Source: Pseudomonadota bacterium (GTDB lineage: Bacteria > Pseudomonadota > Alphaproteobacteria > Rhizobiales > Hyphomicrobiaceae). From it: a stretch of DNA of 29,080 nucleotides. The stretch is taken from contig JAEZBZ010000258.1 of assembly GCA_023412745.1 (NCBI GenBank), forward strand, positions 1 to 29,080, read 5' to 3'. Of the stretch, positions 1 to 6,923 are shown one piece after another. The stretch's first letter is position 1. Each line of letters starts with the position of its first letter. Both the position numbers and the translations under genes were made by a program. The notes beneath the pieces were generated by a model that was given only the letters and a program-made list of their open reading frames with translations, was not told where the DNA came from and did no database searches.

Positions 1-147
1 ATCGGAGGGTTGTTCGCGCTTGAATGCCCAGGTGTTGAACGACTGGACGATCTTTTGAACTTCTTCGCTGCTCGGAAATTTCTTGAGAGTATTGATACTG
101 GACGACGGGCGTAGGTGTGATTTCGTACTCGTGGACACGCTTTGCAT
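1..147 (-). CDS. Unidentified protein, 5' end only (runs off the window)
   Basis: Reading leftwards from an ATG at 147 there is an open frame of 49 codons with no stop before the window edge. The translation starts MQSVSTSTKSHLRPSSS and continues with Lys/Glu-rich and aromatic residues (FNTWAFKREQ at residues 37-46), which looks like protein rather than random frame. A purine-rich stretch, GAGAGAGTTGAG on the coding strand, precedes the ATG and could serve as ribosome binding site. The first in-frame stop upstream is at 205-207, and 147 is the first ATG after it. I do not recognise the family from this fragment. It is divergent from the flagellar regulator to its right and separated from it by about 590 bases, so it may mark the edge of the flagellar cluster. 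Confidence 0.5.
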   Translation of the reverse strand, partial: MQSVSTSTKSHLRPSSSINTLKKFPSSEEVQKIVQSFNTWAFKREQPSD

Positions 148-167
148 ACTCAACTCTCTCGCGCTTG

Positions 168-177
168 GCGTTGACGC
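168..177. promoter_or_regulatory. Palindromic decamer GCGTTGACGC, copy 1
   Basis: The decamer has GCGT and ACGC arms around TG, so it is a near-perfect palindrome. It lies 20-30 bases upstream of the leftward start codon at 147. The identical decamer recurs at 675-684 before ftcR. A shared operator for the two divergent genes is an inference only. Confidence 0.25.
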
Positions 178-244
178 AAACAGAAGTTTCTCCGGTGTGC
201 GCAGTCACGGAGCTCTTTGGCCGCCACATGGTGGTCCGGATCGG

Positions 245-280
245 TTAAAATTAAGTTAATATTCACCAACCGGTAACGGC
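245..280 (+). promoter_or_regulatory. CtrA-type box module, left copy
   Basis: The sequence reads TTAA, seven bases, TTAATATT, four bases (CACC), AACCGGT, then AACGGC. TTAA-N7-TTAA is the core of the binding site known for the alphaproteobacterial cell-cycle regulator CtrA. A second copy with the same order of parts is present on the other strand at 514-550. The match to the CtrA core is seen directly; binding by CtrA is inferred from the known consensus and from its role in motility control in related bacteria. Confidence 0.45.
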
Positions 281-513
281 CTCGAACCGAATCGGGACAG
301 AGGCCCGAGTCTTGTCAAGTGATCTTCTGTGCTATGTGCAGCTCGCCGTCGAGTTCCCGAAATTCAGTGTTTTCCGGTGATAGATGCGCTGTGATGACGT
401 GCGGCTCAACGCCCGCCGTCAAAAAAGTGCTCCGATAAAACCGGGCATAATTGGTTTCAGTAAGGCAAACGCATGACCCATCGGTGGAGCAGATATCTAA
501 GTGCGCCCCAACT

Positions 514-550
514 GCCATCACCGGTTGTGAAAATATTAATTTTCAATTAA
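514..550 (-). promoter_or_regulatory. CtrA-type box module, right copy, inverted
   Basis: On the minus strand from 550 the sequence reads TTAA, seven bases, TTAATATT, five bases (TTCAC), AACCGGT, then GATGGC. This matches the left copy at 245-280 part for part, with one extra base in the second spacer. The TTAA core lies about 190 bases upstream of the ftcR start at 738. The two copies face each other across 233 bases. Confidence 0.45.
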
Positions 551-671
551 AAAAAGAATACGCCCAGTACATCTGTTTTTTGTTTCACGTCATTCAGTCG
601 CCATTACTCGAATGTGTGCAGAAATCCGCACTTGAGTTTTAAATTCAATTGTTGGATTCGAATGGCCCACC

Positions 672-687
672 TTCGCGTTGACGCGAA
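672..687. promoter_or_regulatory. Inverted repeat upstream of ftcR (contains decamer copy 2)
   Basis: TTCGCG, loop TTGA, CGCGAA gives a perfect 6-bp stem (7 bp if the loop is read as two bases). It contains the second copy of GCGTTGACGC at 675-684 and sits about 50 bases before the chosen ftcR start. It could be an operator or a hairpin in the leader. The TTGACG inside it resembles a -35 box, but 17 bases downstream there is only TACCCG, a poor -10. Confidence 0.3.
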
Positions 688-737
688 AAGTGGAGGAATG
701 TACCCGATTCAGTAGGGGCATGATTCGGGGGGCGGCC

Positions 738-1409
738 ATGATCCTAATCGCGGACGATCGTGAGACTGTGACTGATGGGTATACGACGTGGTTCGACCGC
801 GAAGGCGTTTCGGCTTCTGGTATAGCGCCGGGAGATCTTTGCACCTGGATTGATACGGCTTCGGACGCCGACATGGGTGCCGTGGAGGCGTTTCTGCTTG
901 GGGATTTTTCTGGGCGAGAAACGCTTTCGCGGAAGATCCGTGGTCGTTCCTGTGCTGCTGTTATTGCGATGAACGACAGTAAGTCGCTCGAGGAGACGCT
1001 TGATCTCTTCGCGGCTGGCGTCGACGACGTGGTCAAGAAGCCAATTCACGTGCGTGAAATTCTGGCACGCATCCATGCTATTCGCCGGCGTGCAACGACT
1101 GAGTCCGATTGCGCGGTTTTTGGTGATTTGCGCGTGTTTTTCGATGGTCGCGATCCGGAGGTGTGTGGCGAGGTTTTGGCCTTGCCGCGCCGCGAGCGCC
1201 GCATTCTTGAGTATCTCGTCGTCAATAAGGGGCGGCGGGTAACGAAGAGCCAGATCTTTAATGCGGTGTACGGCTTGTTTGGTGAGGACATCGACGAGAA
1301 TGTCGTCGAGAGCCATATAAGCAAATTGCGCAAGCGGTTGCGGCACCGGCTCGGTCAGGATCTGGTCGATTCGCAGCGGTATCTCGGTTACCGCTTGGTT
1401 CTGGCTTGA
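738..1409 (+). CDS. ftcR: Flagellar transcriptional regulator of the FtcR/Rem type
   Basis: An OmpR-family DNA-binding regulator of 223 residues. The N-terminal receiver-like half starts MILIADDRETVTDGY with the acidic pair at residues 6-7 and keeps a KKP motif near its end. I cannot point to an unambiguous phospho-acceptor aspartate, in keeping with an atypical receiver. The C-terminal winged helix (about residues 125-222) contains RRERRILEYL and ENVVESHISKLRKRL. FtcR in Brucella and Rem in Sinorhizobium are known activators of flagellar genes and are encoded next to flgE, as here. The open frame extends to a TTG at 678 and has an ATG at 720. I chose 738 because family members begin at the MI-x-x-x-DDR segment and a G-rich stretch precedes this ATG. 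Upstream CtrA-type boxes suggest that the regulator is itself cell-cycle controlled. Confidence 0.88.
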   Translation: MILIADDRETVTDGYTTWFDREGVSASGIAPGDLCTWIDTASDADMGAVEAFLLGDFSGRETLSRKIRGRSCAAVIAMNDSKSLEETLDLFAAGVDDVVKKPIHVREILARIHAIRRRATTESDCAVFGDLRVFFDGRDPEVCGEVLALPRRERRILEYLVVNKGRRVTKSQIFNAVYGLFGEDIDENVVESHISKLRKRLRHRLGQDLVDSQRYLGYRLVLA

Positions 1410-1494
1410 TGCCTGGTGCTGGGGTTTTCAGTCCCGCGCAAGGCGAGCCTGTTCTCATGTGGCAATCAGAAGCCAGACTTCGGGATTATGACCA

Positions 1495-2745
1495 ATGAGC
1501 CTTTACGGCATGATGAGGACGAGCGCGTCTGGGATGGCGGCGCAAGCGAATCGGCTGGCAACGGTCGCTGATAATATCGCCAATATGAGCACGACGGGCT
1601 ACAAGCGCGCATCGACCGAGTTTTCGTCGATGATCCTGGAATCAGGCGACGGCAGCTACGTTTCGGGCAGCGTTCGCACCGATGTGCGTTACGGCATCAG
1701 TGTCGAAGGCACGCTGGCCTATACCACGTCGACGACGGATCTTGCTGTCGATGGTCAGGGCTTCTTTCTGGTCGGAGGCAATTCCGGGCAGATATATATG
1801 ACCCGCGCCGGCTCGTTCGTTCCGGATGGCGAGGGGCGGCTGGTCAATGCGGCCGGCATGTACCTGATGGGTTATCCGCTGACGAACGGAAACCCCGCTG
1901 TTGTCGCGAACGGCTATAACGGCCTTGAGGTCATCAATCTTGGTTCGCTCGCGCTGCAGGCCAATCCCTCGACGGGCGGCGAATTCTACGTCAATTTCCC
2001 GCTGAATTCGGATGATATTGCGCCTGGCGACTTGCCTTCGGCCGGCGGCGACAGCTTTACGGCGAAGACCTCGCTACGGACCTTCGATAATCTCGGCAAC
2101 GAGATTATCGTTGATGTCTATAGCTCGAAGGTGGCGGACGGCCAATGGGAAGTCTCTGTTTATAATCGCGCTGATGCGAGCGCTAGCGGTGGTTTTCCTT
2201 ATTCATCGCCTCCGCTTGCGACGGAAACGCTGCTGTTCGACGGCCAGGGTCGCGTTGATCCGGCGGGCGCCACGGGGCTTTCTATTCCGATCCCGGGCGG
2301 CGGTACGGTCGAACTCGATATGTCTCAGTCGAGCCAGCTCGCGGGCGACTATTCCGTGCGGACCGCGACCATTGATGGCAACGCGCCCAGCGATGTCGAC
2401 CGGATCGAGTTCTCTGATACGGGCGTTGTTTATGCCGTTTTCATGAATGGCGCGCGCGTCGCGACGCATCGCATTCCGCTTGCGACGGTCAATAGTCCTG
2501 ACAACCTGCAGCCGCTGCCGGGCAACGTCTACGCCCCGAGTGCGGATTCCGGGGATGTTCGGGTCGGTTTTCCGGGTGATGGCGGTCTGGGCACGGTTGC
2601 ATCCAAGGCCTTGGAGCAGTCAACCGTCGATCTGGCGACCGAGCTGACGGCGATGATCGAATCTCAGCGGAATTACACGGCGAATTCAAAAGTTTTCCAG
2701 ACCGGCGCGGACCTGATGGACGTGCTGGTAAATCTGAAGCGGTGA
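1495..2745 (+). CDS. flgE: Flagellar hook protein FlgE
   Basis: The hook subunit polymerises outside the cell on top of the distal rod. The 416-residue product has the N-terminal rod/hook/filament motif (SGMAAQANRLATVADNIAN at about residues 13-31, then TGYKRA) and the matching C-terminal helix with MIESQRNYTANSKVFQTG ending in VLVNLKR. Between them are the FlgE-type domains with GQGFFLV and a TRAGSF strand. The length is normal for FlgE. It follows ftcR after an 85-base gap and precedes flgK, the order known from rhizobial clusters. The protein carries no signal peptide, as expected for an export-apparatus substrate. No promoter could be identified in the gap. Confidence 0.96.
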   Translation: MSLYGMMRTSASGMAAQANRLATVADNIANMSTTGYKRASTEFSSMILESGDGSYVSGSVRTDVRYGISVEGTLAYTTSTTDLAVDGQGFFLVGGNSGQIYMTRAGSFVPDGEGRLVNAAGMYLMGYPLTNGNPAVVANGYNGLEVINLGSLALQANPSTGGEFYVNFPLNSDDIAPGDLPSAGGDSFTAKTSLRTFDNLGNEIIVDVYSSKVADGQWEVSVYNRADASASGGFPYSSPPLATETLLFDGQGRVDPAGATGLSIPIPGGGTVELDMSQSSQLAGDYSVRTATIDGNAPSDVDRIEFSDTGVVYAVFMNGARVATHRIPLATVNSPDNLQPLPGNVYAPSADSGDVRVGFPGDGGLGTVASKALEQSTVDLATELTAMIESQRNYTANSKVFQTGADLMDVLVNLKR

Positions 2746-2788
2746 TGATGCGAGGCGCGACTAGTCCCGAGCGGGGAGATCATATCGC

Positions 2789-4258
2789 ATGACGCTCTCG
2801 AATAGTTTGAGCATTGCGCGCTCGGGCCTGGCGGCGCTGGCGAACCAGACTGCCATCATTTCTCGCAATACCGCGAATACAAATGAGCCGCTGACGTCGC
2901 GCAAGACCGCGAATGTCGTGACGGTTCCCGGTGCGGGCGTTCGCGTGACGTCGATCACGCGCGCGTCGGATAGTGCGCTGTTGAAGCATATGGTGACGAC
3001 GAATTCCGCGGCAGGGCGCCAGAACGCCATTGTCGATGGGCTCGATCGTCTCGATCTTACCGTCAACGATCCGGAGCTCGATGTTTCGCCGGCGGCAATG
3101 ATCGCGAAGTTGAATAACGCGCTGCAGATTTATTCCGAAGGTCCGCAGGATCTGGCGCGCGCTAATTCTGCGGTCGCCGCGGCCAGTAATCTTGTCAATT
3201 CGCTACATGCCGCGACCGAAACCGTTCAGGAAGTCCGCTCGAAGGCGGATGCCGATATCGCGAGTGCTGTTGATAGCCTGAATTCTCTTCTGGCGCAGTT
3301 TGAGGCCGTTAACACGGCCATTGTTAAAGGAACGCGTTCAGGATCGGACGTCACGGATCATCTCGATAAACGTGACCAGCTGTTGTTCGCAATGTCGGAT
3401 GAAATCGGCGTGCGTACGATTACCCGCGGCGACAACGACATGGTGATATTCACCGATGGCGGTGTAACGCTGTTCGAGGGTAAGGCTCGCACAGTGACTT
3501 TCGAGCCTGCGATGCTCATGACCCCGACGTCGGTCGGAAATCATGTATTCGTTGACGGCGTGCAGGTTACCGGCGCCACTGGCGGCATGGCGAGCGGAAC
3601 CGGTCGCTTGAGTGGCTTGACGGCTGTTCGCGACGAAATCGCCGTCGACTATCAGACCCAGCTTGACGAGATTGCCCGCGGACTTATCGAGATTTTCGCG
3701 GAAAGTGACCAAAGCGCTATTCCGACGCTTGCTGACGCTCCCGGCTTGTTTACCTGGTCTGGAGCGCCCGGGATGCCGGCCAGCGGAACGGCAATTGCTG
3801 GACTGGCGGGGTCCATTCGCGTTCATGCAAGTGTCGACCCAACGCAGGGCGGGGATGCAAATCTGCTGCGTGACGGCGGAATGGCTGGGGCAGCATATAC
3901 CTACAATACGGAAAATGCCTCGGGCTTCAGTAATCGTTTGCACGAATTGGTCGGCAAAATGACCAGTCAGCGCTCATTCGATCCTGATTCCCAATTAAAT
4001 ACCACGGCCACGATCTACGGTTTTTCGTCATCTTCCGTTGGCTGGCTGCAGGAGCTGCGCAGGACCGCGAGTTCGGAAGCCGAATATCGCACGACAATGT
4101 TTGAGCGCTCCGCTGAGTCGTTGTCCAAGGCGACCGGTGTCAGTCTGGATGAGGAAATGACGCTCATGCTTGAGCTGGAGCGGAGCTACCAGGCGACATC
4201 GCGACTGATATCGACGATCGACGAGATGTACCGTTCGCTACTGGCTGCAGCGGGGTGA
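2789..4258 (+). CDS. flgK: Hook-filament junction protein FlgK (HAP1)
   Basis: FlgK forms the first junction ring between hook and filament. The 489-residue protein has the axial N-terminus (SLSIARSGLAALANQTAIISRNTAN) and a C-terminal helix ending in MLELERSYQATSRLISTID followed by MYRSLLAA, both diagnostic of FlgK. It is shorter than enteric FlgK (about 545 residues), chiefly in the surface-exposed middle. The usual N-terminal NxxTPGYSR motif is replaced by NTNEPLTSRKTAN. A GGGGAG ribosome binding site lies about a dozen bases before the ATG. It sits between flgE and flgL, and flgL starts four bases after its stop. Confidence 0.93.
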   Translation: MTLSNSLSIARSGLAALANQTAIISRNTANTNEPLTSRKTANVVTVPGAGVRVTSITRASDSALLKHMVTTNSAAGRQNAIVDGLDRLDLTVNDPELDVSPAAMIAKLNNALQIYSEGPQDLARANSAVAAASNLVNSLHAATETVQEVRSKADADIASAVDSLNSLLAQFEAVNTAIVKGTRSGSDVTDHLDKRDQLLFAMSDEIGVRTITRGDNDMVIFTDGGVTLFEGKARTVTFEPAMLMTPTSVGNHVFVDGVQVTGATGGMASGTGRLSGLTAVRDEIAVDYQTQLDEIARGLIEIFAESDQSAIPTLADAPGLFTWSGAPGMPASGTAIAGLAGSIRVHASVDPTQGGDANLLRDGGMAGAAYTYNTENASGFSNRLHELVGKMTSQRSFDPDSQLNTTATIYGFSSSSVGWLQELRRTASSEAEYRTTMFERSAESLSKATGVSLDEEMTLMLELERSYQATSRLISTIDEMYRSLLAAAG

Positions 4259-4262
4259 CGTG

Positions 4263-5312
4263 ATGAAAGCTAATTTCGTTTCCACGCTGTCGATTTCTAC
4301 GACGACGAAGCTGTCGTTGGCAAAATCGCAAAAGGCGCTGATGCAGGCCGAGAAGGAGATGGCGACTTGGCGTCACGCCGACGTCGGCCGTGCTCTTGGC
4401 CACCGCACAAGTGATACGGTTTCGCTGCGGCAGGATTTCGCCCGTCTCAATGGCATTAGGGACTCCAACGCCGTAGCCAGTACGCGACTGGATATGACGC
4501 AGGCTGTTCTGGATGGGCTGGCCGCCGACGCGCAGGAGTTTATCGGAGCAATGTTTGCCTCTCGTGAGGCCGACAATGGTGCGCTGGTGCTCAAGGTCGA
4601 AGCGAGAACGCGGCTGGAGGCGCTTATCGGCGCTATCAATACATCCGTGGATGGGGCCTACATTTTCTCCGGCATAAACGCCGACGTGCGGCCCATGGAA
4701 TCGTATTTCGGCGATCCCGCGCCTGCCAGCCGGCAATCGGTGGCGACAGCGTTCTTCGATGAGTTTGGTTTTACGCAGGATGATCCGGCGGCAGCTTCGA
4801 TTTCGCGCACCGATATGGACGCGTTTCTCAACGGGGCGTTCGCGGATCTGACTGATGAGGCGGCGTGGTCGGCAAACTGGTCCGCAGCCTCGGACCAGAA
4901 TATTCGCAGTCGCATTTCAACGTCCGAGCTCGTTGAGACGTCAAGCAACGCCAACGTCAAGGCACTGCGCGATCTTGTCAGCGTCTACACGATGGTTGCC
5001 GACCTGGGGGGCGACGGCCTCAGCAAAGAAGCGTTCCAGGCCATCGTTGACAAAGCGGTGATCAAGACTGGCGAGGCTATTCAGGGTCTGACTGGTCTAA
5101 GGGCCAATCTCGGTACCGTGCAGGAGCGCATATCCAGCGCGAATGACCGCATGTCGATACAGACCGGCATTTTCGAACGGCACATTCAATCGATGGAAGC
5201 GGTGGATCCCGACGCGGCATCAGCGCGGGTCACTTCGCTGCTGACCCAGATCGAGACGTCCTACGCTCTCACCGCTCGCATTCAAAATCTCAGCCTGCTC
5301 GATTACATCTAG
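4263..5312 (+). CDS. flgL: Hook-filament junction protein FlgL (HAP3)
   Basis: FlgL is the second junction protein, on which the filament grows. The product of 349 residues is flagellin-like at both ends: the N-terminus has FVSTLSISTTTKLSLAKSQ and repeated helical heptads, and the C-terminus ends in LLTQIETSYALTARIQNLS followed by LLDY. Position directly after flgK supports the call, since FlgL and FlgK are almost always adjacent. A GTG at 4260 is in frame directly before the ATG at 4263. I prefer the ATG because GGGGTGA lies at a suitable distance. The pairing of both genes right after flgE suggests one transcript for hook and junction. Confidence 0.9.
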   Translation: MKANFVSTLSISTTTKLSLAKSQKALMQAEKEMATWRHADVGRALGHRTSDTVSLRQDFARLNGIRDSNAVASTRLDMTQAVLDGLAADAQEFIGAMFASREADNGALVLKVEARTRLEALIGAINTSVDGAYIFSGINADVRPMESYFGDPAPASRQSVATAFFDEFGFTQDDPAAASISRTDMDAFLNGAFADLTDEAAWSANWSAASDQNIRSRISTSELVETSSNANVKALRDLVSVYTMVADLGGDGLSKEAFQAIVDKAVIKTGEAIQGLTGLRANLGTVQERISSANDRMSIQTGIFERHIQSMEAVDPDAASARVTSLLTQIETSYALTARIQNLSLLDYI

Positions 5313-5326
5313 GGCTTGAAACCGCC

Positions 5327-5674
5327 ATGTACCATTTTTCTTATGCGGAAGTGCTCGAAGAAACGCCTAAAGATGCGCGTGAACGCGAGCGGATGGCGAT
5401 TGATCGGGCTATCGAACTTCTCGAAGCCGCCGAAGCTAAGGGGCCGCGCTCGCGCGAGGCCATCGATGCAATTCTCTTTGTGCGTCGCCTTTGGGGCATG
5501 CTGATCGAGGATCTCGCCAATCCCGAAAACGACCTGCCGAAGGCGCTTCGCGCGGACTTGATTTCCATCGGCTTGTGGATCATGCGGGAATCCGAGCAGA
5601 TCAGGCTCGAGCAGTCGACCAATTTCAGGGGATTGATCGACGTTACGCGCGCAATCGGCGAAGGGCTGCGGTGA
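5327..5674 (+). CDS. flaF: Flagellar biosynthesis regulator FlaF
   Basis: FlaF is an alphaproteobacterial protein that acts with FlbT in controlling flagellin synthesis and secretion; in Caulobacter the two work in opposite directions on flagellin production. The 115-residue product is all-helical and soluble, with the family pattern RERERMAIDRAIELLEAA at the N-terminus and a central LWGMLIEDLANPENDLP followed by RADLISIGLWIMRE. The length fits the family. It lies 14 bases after flgL and five bases before flbT, the conserved pairing. No unusual features are seen. Confidence 0.93.
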   Translation: MYHFSYAEVLEETPKDARERERMAIDRAIELLEAAEAKGPRSREAIDAILFVRRLWGMLIEDLANPENDLPKALRADLISIGLWIMRESEQIRLEQSTNFRGLIDVTRAIGEGLR

Positions 5675-5679
5675 GCGCC

Positions 5680-6117
5680 ATGCACATTTCACTGCGCGCC
5701 GGTGAAAGAATTTACATTAACGGCGCGGTGGTGCGTGTTGACCGCAAGGTCTCGATGGAGTTGCTCAACGACGTGACGTTTCTCCTCGAGAGCCATGTGA
5801 TCCTCGCGGATGATGCAACGACGCCGCTGCGGCAGCTCTATTTCATCGTACAGACGATGCTGATTGAGCCCGCCAAGGCCGATGAGGCGCGCGCAATGTA
5901 TGAGCAGTCGCACGCGTTGTTGATGATGTCGTTTACCAGTCGCGACGTGCTCGACGGGCTCGCTCGCGTGCGCCAGCAGATCGAAGCCGGCAAAATTTTC
6001 GATGCGTTGCGGATCATTCGGACGCTATATCCGCTGGAGGAAGCGATTCTTGCGGGCGGGCGCCCGGCGCAGCCGGTGATGTTTACAGAGCAGCGGGAGC
6101 CTGTGGCATGCAAGTAG
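5680..6117 (+). CDS. flbT: Flagellin post-transcriptional regulator FlbT
   Basis: FlbT is an RNA-binding regulator known from Caulobacter to act on the 5' leader of flagellin mRNA and affect its stability. The 145-residue product begins MHISLRAGERIYINGAVVRV, which is the characteristic FlbT N-terminus, and contains ESHVILADDATTPLRQLYF and VRQQIEAGKIFDALRIIR. The frame is open much further upstream, but the sequence before 5680 is antiparallel to flaF coding and not FlbT-like. An in-frame GTG at 5671, overlapping the flaF stop as GTGA, is an alternative start adding three residues. Its 3' end overlaps flgD by 10 bases. A hairpin in the flagellin leader of this window (26134-26150) is a candidate target. 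Confidence 0.94.
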   Translation: MHISLRAGERIYINGAVVRVDRKVSMELLNDVTFLLESHVILADDATTPLRQLYFIVQTMLIEPAKADEARAMYEQSHALLMMSFTSRDVLDGLARVRQQIEAGKIFDALRIIRTLYPLEEAILAGGRPAQPVMFTEQREPVACK

Positions 6118-6536
6118 ATGCGACGGTCGGGACTGACTACACGGCCAGAACGACCACCACTCAGGAAAAGACCAGCACCAATAGTAGCACGGCGACGTCT
6201 GGTGCGACGCTCGATTACAATGCGTTTCTGCAGCTGTTGCTGGCGCAAATGAAGAACCAGGACCCGACCAAACCGATGGACTCTACGGAGTACATGGCTC
6301 AGCTCGCGTCGTTTTCAAACGTTGAGCAGGCAATGAAAACCAACGCCAAGCTCGATGCGCTGATGACGTCGATGGCGCTGTCGCAGGCCGATGGCATCAT
6401 TGGTCGCACCATTACATCGGCAGACGGCAGTATTACCGGCGAAGTGACATCATTGCGCGCGATCACCGGCGGTGCAGTTGCCGTTCTGGCTGACGAGCGC
6501 GAAGTGCCGCTGGGTCCAGGCGTAACGATCACCTAG
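6108..6536 (+). CDS. flgD: Hook assembly cap protein FlgD (short form)
   Basis: FlgD caps the growing hook and helps FlgE assemble. The 142-residue protein has a Ser/Thr-rich N-terminus (residues 10-35) followed by the family signature YNAFLQLLLAQMKNQDPTKP and MDSTEYMAQLASFSNVEQ at about residues 38-75. The C-terminal part, with TITSADGSITGEVTSL, is a small beta domain. It is much shorter than enteric FlgD (about 230 residues), lacking most of the C-terminal Ig-like region; short forms are usual in rhizobia. The start overlaps the end of flbT by 10 bases, which suggests translational coupling. It is followed two bases later by fliQ. Confidence 0.94.
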   Translation: MQVDATVGTDYTARTTTTQEKTSTNSSTATSGATLDYNAFLQLLLAQMKNQDPTKPMDSTEYMAQLASFSNVEQAMKTNAKLDALMTSMALSQADGIIGRTITSADGSITGEVTSLRAITGGAVAVLADEREVPLGPGVTIT

Positions 6537-6538
6537 CC

Positions 6539-6805
6539 ATGAACCAGGCCGACGCGTTAGACATCGTACAGGCGACAATCTGGACGGTTATCGTCGCGTC
6601 CAGCCCAGCCGTGGCAGCCGCAATGCTCGTCGGGATTGTTATTGCATTGTTGCAGGCGCTGACGCAGGTCCAGGAAATCACGCTCACATTCATTCCCAAG
6701 ATCATCGCTATCCTGGTCACGGCGTCGTTCTCGGCGCCGTTTATCGGCTCGGTGATATATACGTTCGCCGAGCAGATCTATTCTCGAATCGAGAACGGTT
6801 TTTGA
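6539..6805 (+). CDS. fliQ: Flagellar export gate protein FliQ
   Basis: FliQ is an inner-membrane helical-hairpin protein of the FliP-FliQ-FliR export gate of the flagellar type III secretion apparatus. The 88-residue product has two hydrophobic stretches (about residues 12-36 and 47-72) and the family pattern SPAVAAAMLVGIVIALLQAL followed by TQVQEITLTFIPKI. Length is exactly as expected. It starts two bases after the flgD stop. The last codons overlap a hairpin followed by a run of five T (6781-6803), and flhA begins only after a 118-base gap, so this may be the end of one transcription unit. Confidence 0.95.
   Translation: MNQADALDIVQATIWTVIVASSPAVAAAMLVGIVIALLQALTQVQEITLTFIPKIIAILVTASFSAPFIGSVIYTFAEQIYSRIENGF
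6781..6803 (+). terminator. Possible weak intrinsic terminator at the end of fliQ
   Basis: TTCTCG, loop AAT, CGAGAA forms a 6-bp stem, followed by CGG and TTTTT. It lies inside the last codons of fliQ. The stem is short and the spacer before the T run is not ideal, so this is tentative. The long gap to flhA is consistent with a transcript boundary here. Confidence 0.3.
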
Positions 6806-6836
6806 GCTGAAGTGCTGCTGTATCAATAGATAATTG

Positions 6837-6856
6837 TGCGTGCGGTCGTGCACGCA
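6837..6856. repeat. Inverted repeat in the fliQ-flhA gap
   Basis: TGCGTGC, six-base loop, GCACGCA: a perfect 7-bp stem of high GC content. No T run follows, so a simple terminator is unlikely. It could be an operator or a leader hairpin. Confidence 0.4.
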
Positions 6857-6889
6857 AGGCTGGGGAAAGCGTGACCTTGCAGGGTGTCG

Positions 6890-6907
6890 CATAGTTCGCG
6901 AACTATG
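6890..6907. promoter_or_regulatory. Perfect 18-bp palindrome upstream of flhA
   Basis: CATAGTTCGCGAACTATG is identical to its own reverse complement over all 18 bases and ends 16 bases before the flhA start codon, just ahead of its ribosome binding site (GAGGG at 6914-6918). Such symmetry suits the operator of a dimeric regulator, or an RNA hairpin controlling flhA translation. No factor can be named from the sequence. Confidence 0.5.
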
Positions 6908-6923
6908 AGATACGAGGGCAGGC

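Larger units (their letters stand above)
148..737. other. Gene-free regulatory interval between divergent genes
   Basis: About 590 bases lie between the leftward partial gene and ftcR. The part from 530 to 660 is clearly AT-richer than the rest of the window. Only two short open frames occur: a leftward frame of 68 codons at 315-521 and a rightward one of 63 codons at 451-642. Neither has a good ribosome binding site or a recognisable product. The interval holds two copies of a TTAA-N7-TTAA module in inverted orientation (245-280 and 514-550) and two copies of the decamer GCGTTGACGC (168-177 and 675-684), all listed separately. I read it as a promoter and operator region serving one or both flanking genes. 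Confidence 0.5.

Noticed and set aside
315..521. Leftward open frame of 68 codons between the CtrA-type modules
   Set aside because: The start sits at the edge of the right module with no ribosome binding site, codon use shows no clear bias, and the product is not recognisable. A very short real gene cannot be excluded.
451..642. Rightward open frame of 63 codons before ftcR
   Set aside because: It runs through the AT-rich regulatory module, has no ribosome binding site and no recognisable product.
678..737. Upstream extension of ftcR to TTG 678 or ATG 720
   Set aside because: The added residues are not like the family N-terminus, and the region contains an inverted repeat better explained as regulatory DNA.
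1410..1494. Possible promoter or terminator between ftcR and flgE
   Set aside because: Only a weak GGG/CCC pairing is present and no -35/-10 pair stands out; nothing can be supported.
2746..2788. CCCG-AG-CGGG palindrome between flgE and flgK
   Set aside because: The loop of two bases is too short for a hairpin, and the right arm is explained by the flgK ribosome binding site.
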